A stretch of 64,000 bases of DNA from positions 310,001 to 374,000 of the forward strand of contig NZ_WWCJ01000001.1 of NCBI RefSeq assembly GCF_009857475.1, in the 5' to 3' direction. The position numbers were made by a program, and so were the translations under genes. Source of the stretch: Pseudoduganella guangdongensis (GTDB lineage Bacteria; Pseudomonadota; Gammaproteobacteria; Burkholderiales; Burkholderiaceae_D). The notes beneath the pieces are model-generated. The model saw nothing but the letters and a program-made list of their open reading frames with translations, searched no databases and had not been told where the DNA came from. Shown in pieces: positions 8,225 to 19,591 of the stretch (the first letter of the stretch is position 1; each line of letters begins with the position of its first letter).

Positions 8225-8662
8225 TTATTTGGCGAGCGCGGCTTCGAATTTGGCGCGGGTGGGGGCGTCGAGGGTTTGCAGGGCGCGCTCGAGCTTGGCC
8301 GGGGGGATGCCGGCGGGCTGGCGGAAGATGGCTTGGCCGATCAGCACCAGCGCGGCGGTCAGGATGGCGACGCCGGCGGCGGCGGCCAGCAGCCGCAATT
8401 CGCGGCGGGAAAACGGTTCGTGCGAGGTGGGGATGGGCCGGGCGCCGGGCGGCGGGACGTACGCGGCGCCAGGTGTTGCGTTTGCGCTGGCCGGTGCTGC
8501 AGCGGGCCGGACGCTGTCCAGGCGCGCCAGGTGGCGCTCGACCGCTTCTTCCAGCACCGCTTCGTTCAGGGCGACCAGGGCGAAAATGGGGTCGTCAACG
8601 TCGACCTTGATGCCGGTCTTTTCGAAGACGTGCAGGCGCAGCTTGTGCGGGTCGAGGGCCAT
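8225..8662 (-). CDS. TraM-like protein (RP4 Tra1 type), orphan
   Basis: The 145-residue protein equals RP4 TraM in length and layout. The N-terminal segment 'KTGIKVDVDDPIFALVALNEAVLEEAVERHL' resembles the TraM opening. A Pro/Ala-rich linker follows, then a single membrane helix near the C terminus ('LRLLAAAAGVAILTAALVLI'). The start ATG shares a base with the stop of the upstream TraL-like gene (TAATG), matching the traL-traM order of IncP plasmids. No other transfer genes are nearby. Role outside conjugation is unknown; homology to TraM is inferred from context and faint similarity. Confidence 0.65.
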   Translation of the reverse strand: MALDPHKLRLHVFEKTGIKVDVDDPIFALVALNEAVLEEAVERHLARLDSVRPAAAPASANATPGAAYVPPPGARPIPTSHEPFSRRELRLLAAAAGVAILTAALVLIGQAIFRQPAGIPPAKLERALQTLDAPTRAKFEAALAK

Positions 8663-9390
8663 TACCAGTTCACCAGGTCGAGTTGTTCGAACAGGTCGCG
8701 GAACACGACCTTGATGCGCTGCTTTTCCATCACGTTGAATTTGTCGCTGGCTTTCACTTCGTCGATCGTCAGGCGGCCGGTGTTCATCTTCTTGACGTCG
8801 GCGCCGAAGGTGTCGGCGTTGCGCGCGCTCAGCACAATGCGGCCGCGCACGCGCGCCGAGTTGTCGGCGTAGGTCTGCGATTCGAGGAAGGATTTGCCGG
8901 AGGCCGATTGCAGCAGGCCGAAATGCTCGTTTTCCCACAGTACCAGCGGTACCTGGGTCGATTTGGCCGTGGTGACGAAGCCCATGGCGGTGTCGTGCAG
9001 CGTGTCGCCGCCGCCGACAATGGTGTGGATGTACACCTTGCGCCCGGATTCTTCGAGCAGGTTGAAACAGTCGTTCTCGATCAAGTACGCCATCAGCGGG
9101 GAGAAGGTGTTGGCGCCGTTGTCGATCACGCAGTTGCCGTCCTGCTCCAGGATGTCGATCATCAGGGCGTCGAAGCGCTTGGGGTCGATGGTGCGCGCTT
9201 CGGTCATCACCGGCACGTGCTTCACATTCAGCGATTTGTAGCGCGAGAAGGTGGTGTTCTCCTGGTCGGTGTCGTAGCAGCGCAGCGGGGTTTCGCTTTT
9301 CCCTTGCAGCCATTGCGCAAGGATGGTCGAGACGAAGGTTTTGCCGATGCCGCCCTTGCCTTGCAGGACGAAGTGAACCGTGTTTTGCAT
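8662..9390 (-). CDS. TraL-like P-loop ATPase (RP4 Tra1 type), orphan
   Basis: The 242-residue protein has a deviant Walker A 'FVLQGKGGIGKTFVSTILAQ' (residues 7-26) as in ParA/MinD-like ATPases. It also follows TraL of IncP plasmids through 'DTDQENTTFSRYKSLNV', 'VIDNGANTFSPLMAYLI', 'ASGKSF' and the C-terminal 'VFRDLFEQLDLV'. RP4 TraL is 241 residues. TraL is an accessory protein of conjugative transfer with unclear function. Here it sits upstream of a TraM-like gene on the chromosome, without relaxase or type IV secretion genes in view. Confidence 0.8.
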   Translation of the reverse strand: MQNTVHFVLQGKGGIGKTFVSTILAQWLQGKSETPLRCYDTDQENTTFSRYKSLNVKHVPVMTEARTIDPKRFDALMIDILEQDGNCVIDNGANTFSPLMAYLIENDCFNLLEESGRKVYIHTIVGGGDTLHDTAMGFVTTAKSTQVPLVLWENEHFGLLQSASGKSFLESQTYADNSARVRGRIVLSARNADTFGADVKKMNTGRLTIDEVKASDKFNVMEKQRIKVVFRDLFEQLDLVNW

Positions 9391-9401
9391 TGATGCTCCT
9401 G

Positions 9402-10295
9402 TTATCTGTGGCAGTCGGCCGCGCCGCTGTCGCTGGCTTCCTGCTGCGGGTGCTCCGGTGCGGTCCTGGGTTCGACCGCCAGGAACTCCCATTCGTAGCC
9501 GTTCTCTTTCAATTTCAGTTTCAGCACGCCGGTGCGCCAGTTGATGCGCGCTTCGCTCTGGTCGTGAATCCAGAGGTAGGGCGTGAGGTAGGCGCCGCCG
9601 GTGCCGACCACGAACTGGCGTACGCCGCGCGCGGCGTCGGGCCGGGCCTCGGCGTCCATCGGGGCCAGGCGCTCGTAGTCGTGGTCATGCCCGGAAAGCA
9701 CCAGTTCGACGCCGGCGCCGTGCAGCGCGTGCCAGACGTCCTGCATCTTCTTGCTCGGGGCGTGTCCGCCAGAACTATACATGGGCGCGTGCCAGTAGGC
9801 GAGGGTGCAGCGCGCCTGGCTGGCGGCCAGGTCGTCTTTCAGCCACAGGAGCTGGCGCTGGTGCTCGGCGGGGTTGAGGTGGCTGTTCAGGGAAATGAAG
9901 TGCCAGCCGCCCTTGTCGAAACTGTAATAGCCGCGCCCGCGCGGCCCGGCCAGCTCGCCGAAGTAGTCGTAGTAGCCGTTGGCGTTGCCGCTGCCGTATT
10001 CGTGGTTGCCGGGCGCGGGGCGGGTGCGTTCCTTGAACCGGCCCCAGGTGGGGGTGTAGCAGTCGCGGAATTCGGCGGCGGTGCCATTGGGGTAGGTGTG
10101 GTCGCCCAGGGACAGCACCAGGGCCTTGGGGTCGCCTTGGGCGATCAGGGCGGCGGTTTCGGCGGCGCCGGAGTTGGCGGCGCGGGTGTAGCGGCAGTCG
10201 GCGATGTCGCCGGCGGCGTAGACGGTGAGCGGGCCGGCCGCCGCCATGGGCGCGGCGGCGGCCAGCGCCAGCCAAGGTAGAATGCGTGTTTTCAT
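9402..10295 (-). CDS. Exported metallophosphoesterase (calcineurin-like)
   Basis: The 297-residue product starts with a signal peptide (MKTRILPWLALAAAAPMAAA). The calcineurin-like metal motifs follow in order: 'GDIADC', 'LSLGDHTYPNG', 'PAPGNHEYG', 'AYWHAPMYSSG' and 'LVLSGHDHDYER'. These define a two-metal phosphoesterase of the purple-acid-phosphatase superfamily, probably periplasmic. An in-frame ATG 9 bases upstream (10304) is also possible. It diverges from the helicase gene with an 18-base gap. Confidence 0.9.
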   Translation of the reverse strand: MKTRILPWLALAAAAPMAAAGPLTVYAAGDIADCRYTRAANSGAAETAALIAQGDPKALVLSLGDHTYPNGTAAEFRDCYTPTWGRFKERTRPAPGNHEYGSGNANGYYDYFGELAGPRGRGYYSFDKGGWHFISLNSHLNPAEHQRQLLWLKDDLAASQARCTLAYWHAPMYSSGGHAPSKKMQDVWHALHGAGVELVLSGHDHDYERLAPMDAEARPDAARGVRQFVVGTGGAYLTPYLWIHDQSEARINWRTGVLKLKLKENGYEWEFLAVEPRTAPEHPQQEASDSGAADCHR

Positions 10296-10313
10296 TGGCA
10301 CCATTGAACAGGC

Positions 10314-12293
10314 ATGCGAGTTTTACCATCCAGCGAGCAGGAAGCGATCCTGAAATCCCGCGCCCAGACCTTGATGATCGAGGCGCGCGCCGGGACTGGC
10401 AAGACTACCACGCTGGCCATGCTGGCGGCACAGGAACCGGGCGTGGTCCTGGGCTTGTGTTTTTCGGAGGGGGCGCGCCTGCGCTTCTATGAGAAGCTGG
10501 CGCTGGAGTGCCCGGGCCGCAAGGTGCAGGTGCTGACCGTGGAGGCGCTGGCGCGTTCGCAGCTGACGCGCATCGCGGAGCATGGCAGCTGGCTGGACCT
10601 GCCGCAGCGCTGGTCCAGCCTGGAGCAGATGCGCCCGATGCTGGTGGCGGCGGCCAATGCGGTGTGGCAGCGCCACGCGGGCCGCTATACGGAGTTCGAC
10701 TTCGATTTCGAACGCAGCACGCAGCGCGTGGAGATGATGCTGCAGCTGCTGGCGCAGATGAAGGCGACGCTGGCCACCTTGCGCTTCGAGGATGAGGTGT
10801 TCGATGACTTCACCTTCGATGAGCTGTGCAGCCAGTTCGAGCTGGACGACCGCGAGATCGTGGAGATCTTCCATGAGTTCGAGCGCCGCCGCCAGCCGCA
10901 GGCCGGCCATATCCTGTGGCAGGCGCCGGTCGATTATGCGACCGACCTGGTGTCCATCCTGCGCCGCTTCCCGGAGGCGGTGCATGATATGCCGCAGGCG
11001 AACCTGCTGCTGGTCGACGAGTGGCACGATGTGAACGCGGCAGAGTTCGAGCTGCTGCAGCTGTTCCGCCGCCAGGCGCGCCTGGTGGTGGTGGGCGATC
11101 GCCACCAGGTCATCAACGCCGAGCGCGGCGCCGATCCGCGCTTCTCTGGCGGCGGCTTCGAGCTGGCCTTCCCGGATGCGGAGCGCTTGCCGCTGTCGCA
11201 GTCGCGCCGTTGCGGCGTGTCGCTGAAAAAGCTGCTGGAGCGCGCCCTGCCCAAGTGCGGTTTCGAGTCGCATCCCGATACCTATTCCGAAGTGCGCCAT
11301 GCGGAATACGATCCGTCGGATCCGCAGGCCTGCGCGCGCGCCGTGGTGGCGCGGGCGCAGGAGCTGGCCAGGGGGCCGGACCTGGCCATTATCCTGCGCG
11401 AGGTGGATCAGAGCGTGGAAATCGAGAACGCCTTGCTGGACGCGGGCCTGCCCTATAACTGCGACGGCTTTGCCTCCTACCTGCAGCGGCCCGAGATCAT
11501 GGCGCTGCGCGCGCTGCTGCACGTGGCCTGCGGCGACTACAGCACGCTGAAGGCGGATAAGGAGAGCTGCGAGCTGATGGTGGACGGGCTGCAGACCTAT
11601 TTCGCGGTCTCCGGCGAGCGCAGCGACTACGATGCGGACCACGCGATCTACGGCTCGGGCGACGCCTATAAGCAGCAGAAGGATGCCGTGGTGCGCGATC
11701 CGGAAACGCTGGAATTCATGTTCAGCGGCTTGCTGTGCGTGGAGCAGCCCTACGATACGGGCGTTACGCGGCGCTGGAAGCAGCGCCTGGCCAATGTGCT
11801 GGAGCAGATGAAAGCGCAGGCGTCCAGCGCCAGCGCGGCGCAGCTGCTGCAGCTGGCGAGCGACGGTCTGGACCTGCCGGCTGCCACGCGCCGCACCTTC
11901 GTCAACCGCGCCCATGCCGATTCGGTGCTGCGCACCTTGCGCGCCTTCCTCGACTTTGCCCGGCGCCAGGGCGAGGCCAAAGCGCCGGCTTTCCTGGAGG
12001 AGCTGCGCCGGCGCCAGGTGGCCACGCGCGGCAAGAGCGGCAAGAGCGGCGCGAGCAAGGCGCTGGCGCTGGCCACGGTGCAGTCGGCCAAGGGCAGGGA
12101 GTGGCAGCAGGTGCTGCTGCCTTATATGGAGGATGGCCAGTTCCCGCGCGTGACGCGCAACGCGGAGGAATTCGCCGAGGAGCGGCGCTACCTGTATGTG
12201 GCGATCAGCCGCGCGATCGCGGGGCTGACCCTGTTCGAGCCGGACGCGGCGCACGCGGCGCAGCGCAGCCGGCTGCTCAACGCAGTCAATTAA
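10314..12293 (+). CDS. UvrD/Rep-like superfamily 1 helicase
   Basis: The 659-residue protein shows SF1 helicase motifs: Walker A 'IEARAGTGKTTTLAML' (Lys30), an atypical motif II 'LLVDEWHDVNAAE' (Asp235), motif III-like 'LVVVGDRHQVIN', motif IV-like 'PLSQSRRCG', motif V 'ATVQSAKGREWQQVLLP' and motif VI 'YLYVAISRAIAGLTLF'. UvrD proteins usually have DEFQD or DEAQD, so DEWHD is unusual. It should be an ATP-driven 3'-5' DNA translocase; the biological role is unknown. The 3' end overlaps the convergent pncC gene by 8 bases. Confidence 0.88.
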   Translation: MRVLPSSEQEAILKSRAQTLMIEARAGTGKTTTLAMLAAQEPGVVLGLCFSEGARLRFYEKLALECPGRKVQVLTVEALARSQLTRIAEHGSWLDLPQRWSSLEQMRPMLVAAANAVWQRHAGRYTEFDFDFERSTQRVEMMLQLLAQMKATLATLRFEDEVFDDFTFDELCSQFELDDREIVEIFHEFERRRQPQAGHILWQAPVDYATDLVSILRRFPEAVHDMPQANLLLVDEWHDVNAAEFELLQLFRRQARLVVVGDRHQVINAERGADPRFSGGGFELAFPDAERLPLSQSRRCGVSLKKLLERALPKCGFESHPDTYSEVRHAEYDPSDPQACARAVVARAQELARGPDLAIILREVDQSVEIENALLDAGLPYNCDGFASYLQRPEIMALRALLHVACGDYSTLKADKESCELMVDGLQTYFAVSGERSDYDADHAIYGSGDAYKQQKDAVVRDPETLEFMFSGLLCVEQPYDTGVTRRWKQRLANVLEQMKAQASSASAAQLLQLASDGLDLPAATRRTFVNRAHADSVLRTLRAFLDFARRQGEAKAPAFLEELRRRQVATRGKSGKSGASKALALATVQSAKGREWQQVLLPYMEDGQFPRVTRNAEEFAEERRYLYVAISRAIAGLTLFEPDAAHAAQRSRLLNAVN

Positions 12294-12768
12294 TAAAGCG
12301 CAGTAGCCCTTTCAGCGCATGCTCGATGGTCTGCTGGCGCACCGCGTGGCGGTCGCCGCCGAACACCAGGCGCTCGGTGTGCATCGTGTCGCCGTTGGCC
12401 CAGCCGAAACAGACGGTGCCGACCGGCTTGCCCGGTACGGCGCCGGTCGGGCCCGCGATGCCGGTCACCGATACCGCCACGTGCGCATTGCTGCTGCCGA
12501 TGGCGCCCTGCGCCATGGCGGCCGCCACCTCTTCGCTGACGGAGCCGAATTGCGCCATCATGGCGGCCGGCACGTCCAGCATCTCGGTCTTGGAGGCGTT
12601 GGAGTAGCACACGAAGCCGCAATCGAACCAGCCGGTGGAGCCGGCGATTTCCGTGATGGCGGTGGAGATGCCGCCGCCGGTGCACGATTCTGCGGTTGCC
12701 AACAGCAAGCCTTTGTCCTGCAGGGCCTTGCCCACCTGGGCGGCCAATTCGTTGATATCGGTACTCAC
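12286..12768 (-). CDS. pncC: CinA-family nicotinamide-nucleotide amidohydrolase
   Basis: This 160-residue stand-alone CinA C-terminal domain shows 'LLLATAESCTGGGISTAITEIAGSTGWFDCGFVCYSN' and 'HVAVSVTGIAGPTGAVPGKPVGTVCFGWA', the family hallmarks including the catalytic Ser of ESCTGG. It deamidates NMN to NaMN in NAD recycling. I chose the GTG at 12768 because AAAGGAGCC lies at correct spacing before it; an in-frame ATG at 12786 lacks such a site. Confidence 0.93.
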   Translation of the reverse strand: MSTDINELAAQVGKALQDKGLLLATAESCTGGGISTAITEIAGSTGWFDCGFVCYSNASKTEMLDVPAAMMAQFGSVSEEVAAAMAQGAIGSSNAHVAVSVTGIAGPTGAVPGKPVGTVCFGWANGDTMHTERLVFGGDRHAVRQQTIEHALKGLLRFIN

Positions 12769-12969
12769 TTGTGGCTCCTTTAGCAAACAAATGCGGTTGA
12801 CCCCATTCTAGCGCGCTGCTGTGCACATTGACCACGCTGCAGCGCAATAATGTGGCATCACGACTAACTTGCAAGTCGCGCAGGGCCGCTGTGGTGCGGT
12901 AAATCAAGAAATGCGCCGGGTTTTTGGACTCAGCGATAGAATGGCGCAGTCCCCTGTTCGCGAGGCAAG

Positions 12970-13532
12970 GTGGTGAGGACGCTCCAAGGAAGATGTCCCG
13001 GTGTCTGGGTGGCAGTGCTGCTGGCAGCGCTGTGGCCCCTGCTTGCCCTGGCGCAGACCAATAGCACGCTGGAACGCCAGGTCAAGGCGGCCTACCTGCT
13101 CAAGTTTGCCGGCTTTGTCGAGTGGCCCGAAGGCAGTTTCAGCCGTCCCGACAGCGCGGTGGTGATCGGCGTGGTCGGCGCCGACGCGCTGGCCGGGCAA
13201 TTGGAGCAGACCGTGGCCGGCCACAGCGCCAATGGCCGGCCCTTGCAGGTGCGCCGCATCCGGCGCGGCGACGGCTTGGCCGGCGTGCATATGCTGTTCG
13301 TGGCGGCGCAGGACAAAACGCTGGCGCAGGACCTGCTCAGCGCCAGCCGCGGCCAGCCGGTGCTGACCGTGACCGATGCCGACGAGACCTTTGGCCTGGG
13401 CAGCATGATCAACTTCGTCATCGCCGATGAACGGCTGCGCTTTGAGGTGTCGCTCAAGCCGGCTGCCGCGGCGCGCCTGAAAATCAGTGCGCGCATGCTG
13501 TCGGCGGCGTACCGCGTGCAGCAGGTGGCGGG

Positions 13533-13536
<4 letters not shown>
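12970..13536 (+). CDS. YfiR-family periplasmic protein (DUF4154)
   Basis: The 188-residue product has a signal peptide ending 'LLALAQ', then the DUF4154 fold: 'QVKAAYLLKFAGFVEWPEGSF', 'VVIGVVGADALAG', 'VHMLFVAAQ', 'VLTVTDADETFGLGSMINFVIADERLRFEVS' and 'ARLKISARMLSAAYRV'. YfiR proteins act in the periplasm as partners that restrain membrane signalling proteins. It starts with tandem GTG codons. The stop overlaps the following kinase start (ATGATGA), so both are translationally coupled. By analogy it probably regulates the downstream kinase through its sensor domain. Confidence 0.9.
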
Positions 13537-15556
<2,020 letters not shown>

Positions 15557-15560
<4 letters not shown>

Positions 15561-18151
15561 TCAGCCGCGACGATATCCTCAACGCCAACATCCTCATCGT
15601 GGATGACCAGCCGGTCAATGTGCAGCTGCTGGAATACCTGCTGCAGACCAGCGGCTATGTCCAGGTCAGCTCCACCACCGACCCGCGCGTGGTGGCGCCC
15701 TGGCATGAAGCGCACCGCTATGACCTGATCATCCTCGACCTGCACATGCCCGGCATGAGCGGCTTCGATGTGATGGAGGCCCTCAAGCCGCTGGAGCCGG
15801 AATACCTGCCGGTGCTGGTGGTGACGGCGCAGCCGGACCAGAAGCTGGCCGCGCTCGACGCCGGCGCGCGCGACTTCGTCAGCAAGCCGTTCGACCCGGT
15901 GGAGGTGCTGACGCGCATCCACAATATGCTGGAAGTGCGCCTGCTGCACCGCGAGGCGCGCGACCACAACGAAGTGCTGGAGCAGACCGTGCGCGCCCGC
16001 ACCGCCGACCTGCAGCGCTTTCGCAGCGCGATGGATGCCACCGCCGACGCCATCTTCCTGATCGACACCGATACCCTGGCGCTGGTGGACGCCAGCGAGG
16101 GTGCCGGCCGCATGCTGGGCTACCCGCGCGCGCAGCTGCTGGCGCAGGAGGCGGGCCGCCTGGGACTGGGCGGGCGCGAGGAGCTGGCGCAGCAGGCGGC
16201 GCGCGCCGGCCAGGCCGCCGCCGCGCCGCACCGCGCGCCGGACCTGGCGGAAGGGGAGCTGCTGCGCAGCGACGGCGCGGCGGTGCCGGTGGAGGTGTAC
16301 TGGCTGCTGCAAAGCGAGGGCGAGTCGGCGCACCGCACCCTGATCTGCGTGGCGCGCGACATCAGCGAGCGGCGCCTGGCGGAGGAGCGCCTGCGCCACA
16401 TGGCGCACTACGACGCCCTGACCGGCCTGCCCAACCGCACCCTGTTCTTCGAGACCCTGGGCGAGTCGATCGAGCTGGCGCAGGACAAGGAGTGGCGCAT
16501 CGTGGTGCTGTTCATCGGCCTGGACCGCTTCCGCAAGGTGAACGATTCGATGGGGGCGGCCATGGGCGACCGCCTGCTGCACGAATTTTCCAACCGGCTG
16601 GTGCAGTGCGTGCGCCTGCGCGACACGGTAGGGCGGCTGGGCGGCGACGAGTTCGCACTGATCCTGAGCATGACGCGCGACCAGCAGGACGCGGTGCTGG
16701 TCGCGAACGAGGTGCGCGAGGCGCTGCGCAATCCGTTCGACCTGGATGACCACCAAGCCACGCTGACCGCCTCCATCGGCATCGCCATGTACCCGGACGA
16801 CGCCAGCGATCCCGAGACCCTGGTTAAGTACGCCAACACGGCGATGGAACGCGCCAAGGAAGCCGGCGGCGACGGCTACCGCTTCTTCACGGCGGGCATG
16901 AATGTGCAGGTGCTGGCGCGGCTGGACCTGGAAATGGCGCTGCGCCGCGCGCTGGAGAACAATGAGCTGGAGCTGCACTACCAGCCCAAGGTGAACCTGA
17001 CCACGGGCCGCATCAGCGGGGCGGAAGCGCTGCTGCGCTGGAACCGCCCCGGCTACGGCCTGGTGTATCCGGCCGAATTCGTCGGCGTGCTGGAAGACAC
17101 CGGCTTGATCGTGCGTGTCGGCAGCTGGATCATCGACGCCGCCTGCCGCCAGATCGCAGCCTGGCTGCGCACGCCGGTGGGCGGGGTGCATGTGGCGGTC
17201 AACGTCGCCAGCCGCCAGTTCGTGGAGGGCGACCTGGAGAGCGACGTGCGGCAAGCGCTGGAGCGGCACCAGGTGCCGCCGGAATTGCTGGAGCTGGAGC
17301 TGACGGAGACGGCCCTGATGTCGAACGCCGAGCGCACCATCCAGGTGCTGACGGTATTGAAGGACCTGGGCATCAAGGTGGCGATCGACGATTTCGGCAC
17401 CGGCTACTCCTCGCTGGCCTACCTGCAGCGCTTCCCGATCGACAAGCTGAAGATCGACATCGCCTTCGTGCGCGACATCACCACCAATCCGAACGACGCG
17501 GCGATCGCGCTGGCCATCATCAGCATGGCGCACAGCCTGAAGCTGCGCGTGATCGCGGAAGGCGTGGAAACCCGGCCGCAGCTGGAATACCTGCGGCGCA
17601 ACCGCTGCGACGAAATCCAGGGCTATTTCTTCTCACGCCCGCTGGCGGCGGCGGATATGGGCGCGCTGGCCGAATCGGGCAAGGCCCTGCCGCCCGACCC
17701 CAATGTGGCGGCCGAACCGCCGCAGACCCTGCTGCTGGTGGATGACGACGTGAACGTACTGTCCTCGCTGCACCGCCTGTTCCGGCGCGACGGCTACCGC
17801 ATCCTGACGGCGGTGTCGCCGGCCGAAGGCTTCGACCTGCTGGCGCTGTATCCGGTGCAGGTGATCGTGTGCGACCAGCGCATGCCGATCCTGTCCGGCA
17901 CCGAATTCCTGGCCAAGGTGAAGGAGATGTACCCGGACACGATCCGCATCATCCTGTCCGGCTACACCGGGCTGGAGGCCGTGCTCGATTCGATCAACCG
18001 CGGCGCCATCTACCGCTTCTACACCAAGCCCTGGGATGACACCCAGCTGCGCGACAACATCCGCCTGGCCTTCCACCACTACTGGCTGATGCACGGCAGC
18101 GGCCGCCGCGCCGGCGAGCCTGGCGAAGACCACACCGCCCTCACCGGATAA
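15557..18151 (+). CDS. REC-PAS-GGDEF-EAL-REC signalling protein, probable c-di-GMP phosphodiesterase
   Basis: The 864-residue cytoplasmic protein is ordered as REC (Asp61), a short coiled coil, PAS (about 150-280), GGDEF (about 285-450), EAL (about 455-705) and a second REC at the C terminus (Asp773 in 'VIVCDQRMP'). GGDEF residues 362-366 are present, but the first metal-binding Asp of the usual F-x-D-x-D motif is Gly321 ('LFIGLDRFRKVND'), so cyclase activity is doubtful. The EAL domain keeps its key residues: 'EALLRW' (490-492 EAL), 'NVASRQF', 'ELTETAL', 'DDFGTGYSSL', 'KLKID', 'AEGVET' and 'QGYFFSRP'. It starts at a GTG overlapping the kinase stop. Confidence 0.93.
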
Positions 18152-18187
18152 AAAAAGGGGCCAGTTCCACCCGCCGGAACTGGCCCC
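18150..18187 (-). terminator. Rho-independent terminator for the DUF3224 gene
   Basis: Arms GGGGCCAGTTCC (18157-18168) and GGAACTGGCCCC (18176-18187) form a perfect 12-bp stem with a 7-base loop. Read on the minus strand, it is followed by a run of T (18156-18150). It lies between convergent genes and can also slow plus-strand transcripts. Confidence 0.75.
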
Positions 18188-18265
18188 AAATACATTCGTA
18201 GGGAGTTGGTACTGAATGTTGAGACAGGCGCTATCTTAAGCCGCCCGTGTTACCGCCGCATGACA

Positions 18266-18721
18266 TCATTTGGCCGGCAGCTTGTAGGTGAAGGTGTAGC
18301 GGTGCTGGCCGCCGGTGACGTCGATCTGCATCGTGCCTTGCAGGCCGGTGAGTTCGCCGGTGGCGGAGTCGGGCACCACGCTGACGGTCAGGCTTGGCGT
18401 GCCTTTGTCCATCAGGCCGAAGTGCTGCAGGAAAAAGCTGCCGCTGCGGCCTTCCAGCGTGGCTTTGACTTCTTCCAGCGCGACGTAGCCGGCGGAGCCT
18501 GGCACGGCGGTGCGCACGGCGAGCATTTCGCCGCGGCTGCTGCCGGCCAGCGCGCCGTGGAAGGTCTTCTCGATGCTTTGCCGGCCCCAGGCCTGGCCTT
18601 CCGCTGCCGGTTGCGGCGTGAGTTTGACGTCGAAGCTGCCTTCGATTTGCTGCATGGGTTTGTCTCCTGCGTGCGCCGCGGTTGCGGCCAATACGAATAG
18701 TAAAGGGATCAGTGTTTTCAT
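18266..18721 (-). CDS. Exported DUF3224 family protein
   Basis: The 151-residue product has a signal peptide (MKTLIPLLFVLAATAAHAGD). The body has the DUF3224 pattern: 'QIEGSFDVKLTPQ', 'SIEKTFHGALAGSSRGEML', 'GYVALEEVKATLEGRSGSFFLQHFGLMDKG', 'VVPDSATGELTGLQGTM' and 'HRYTFTYKL'. This is a lipocalin-like small barrel of unknown role. Most members have no signal peptide, so export is a small peculiarity. It diverges from an AraC-type regulator with 30 bases between the starts, so that regulator may control it. Confidence 0.85.
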   Translation of the reverse strand: MKTLIPLLFVLAATAAHAGDKPMQQIEGSFDVKLTPQPAAEGQAWGRQSIEKTFHGALAGSSRGEMLAVRTAVPGSAGYVALEEVKATLEGRSGSFFLQHFGLMDKGTPSLTVSVVPDSATGELTGLQGTMQIDVTGGQHRYTFTYKLPAK

Positions 18722-18751
18722 GGCGGCCAGTGTGCTAGATTCCCCACCCTT

Positions 18752-19591
18752 ATGATTGGAAAAACGCGACAAATCGATGCGGCGCCGCGTGGCGTCCTGG
18801 TGCCGGGCTTCGCCACCGGTGCATTCTGCCACGAGCGCCTGGCGCCGTGCGCCGCGCTGGCCGGGCTGGTGGAGCACTACTGGTTCGTGGGCTGGGATAT
18901 GGCGGGGCTGCCGGCGCGGCAGCAGGAAACCCTGCCGCACCCGAATGTGCACCTGGTGGTCGAACACGAGGCGGAGGGCGTGTATGGCGTGCATACGGCG
19001 CGCTATAGCAAGACGCTGGCGGGGAAGGGTTTTGCATTCGGGGTCAAGTTCCGGCCGGGCGGCTTCCGGCCTTTCCTCGGGCGTCCGGTGGCGCAGATCG
19101 CGGACCAGCGCGTGCCGCTGGCCAGCCTGTTCGGCGCGTCGGGCATGGAACTGGTGCGGGAGCTGAGGGCGTTGGCGGACGCCGACGCGGCGGCGCTGCC
19201 GCGCGCGATGGCGGAGGTGGCGCGCAACTTCCTGCTGGCGCGCCTGCCGCCGCCGGATGCGGACGCGGAGCAGGCGGCGCAGCTGGTGGCGGCCATTGCG
19301 GTCGATCCGGCGCTGCTGACGGTGGAGGCGCTGGCGCAGCAGGCCGGCATGACCCAGCGCGCCCTGCAGCGCCTGTTCCAGCAATACGTGGGCGTGGGCC
19401 CGAAGTGGGTCATCAAACGCTACCGCATGCACGAGGCGGTGGCGCGGTTGCAGGCCGGCGCGGCGCCGGAGCGGGCGAGTTTGGCGAAGCTGGCGCAGGA
19501 CCTGGGCTATTTCGACCAGGCCCACTTCATCCGCGAATTCACGGCGCTGGTCGGCAAGCCGCCCGGCGCGTACCGCCGCGCGCTTACTTGA
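18752..19591 (+). CDS. AraC-family transcriptional regulator
   Basis: The 279-residue protein has an N-terminal sensing domain of the DUF6597 type ('LVEHYWFVGWDM', 'TLPHPNVHLVVE', 'GVKFRPGGFRPFLG'). A C-terminal AraC DNA-binding domain follows with two helix-turn-helix motifs: 'LTVEALAQQAGMTQRALQRLF' and 'LAKLAQDLGYFDQAHFIREF', ending 'VGKPPGAYRR'. It is divergent from the DUF3224 gene, a classic regulator-target arrangement. Its 3' end overlaps the convergent thiL by 8 bases. Confidence 0.9.
   Translation: MIGKTRQIDAAPRGVLVPGFATGAFCHERLAPCAALAGLVEHYWFVGWDMAGLPARQQETLPHPNVHLVVEHEAEGVYGVHTARYSKTLAGKGFAFGVKFRPGGFRPFLGRPVAQIADQRVPLASLFGASGMELVRELRALADADAAALPRAMAEVARNFLLARLPPPDADAEQAAQLVAAIAVDPALLTVEALAQQAGMTQRALQRLFQQYVGVGPKWVIKRYRMHEAVARLQAGAAPERASLAKLAQDLGYFDQAHFIREFTALVGKPPGAYRRALT

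Noticed and set aside
8225..12293. Complete integrative conjugative element
   Set aside because: Only TraL/TraM-like genes are present; no relaxase, type IV secretion genes, integrase or attachment repeats were found.
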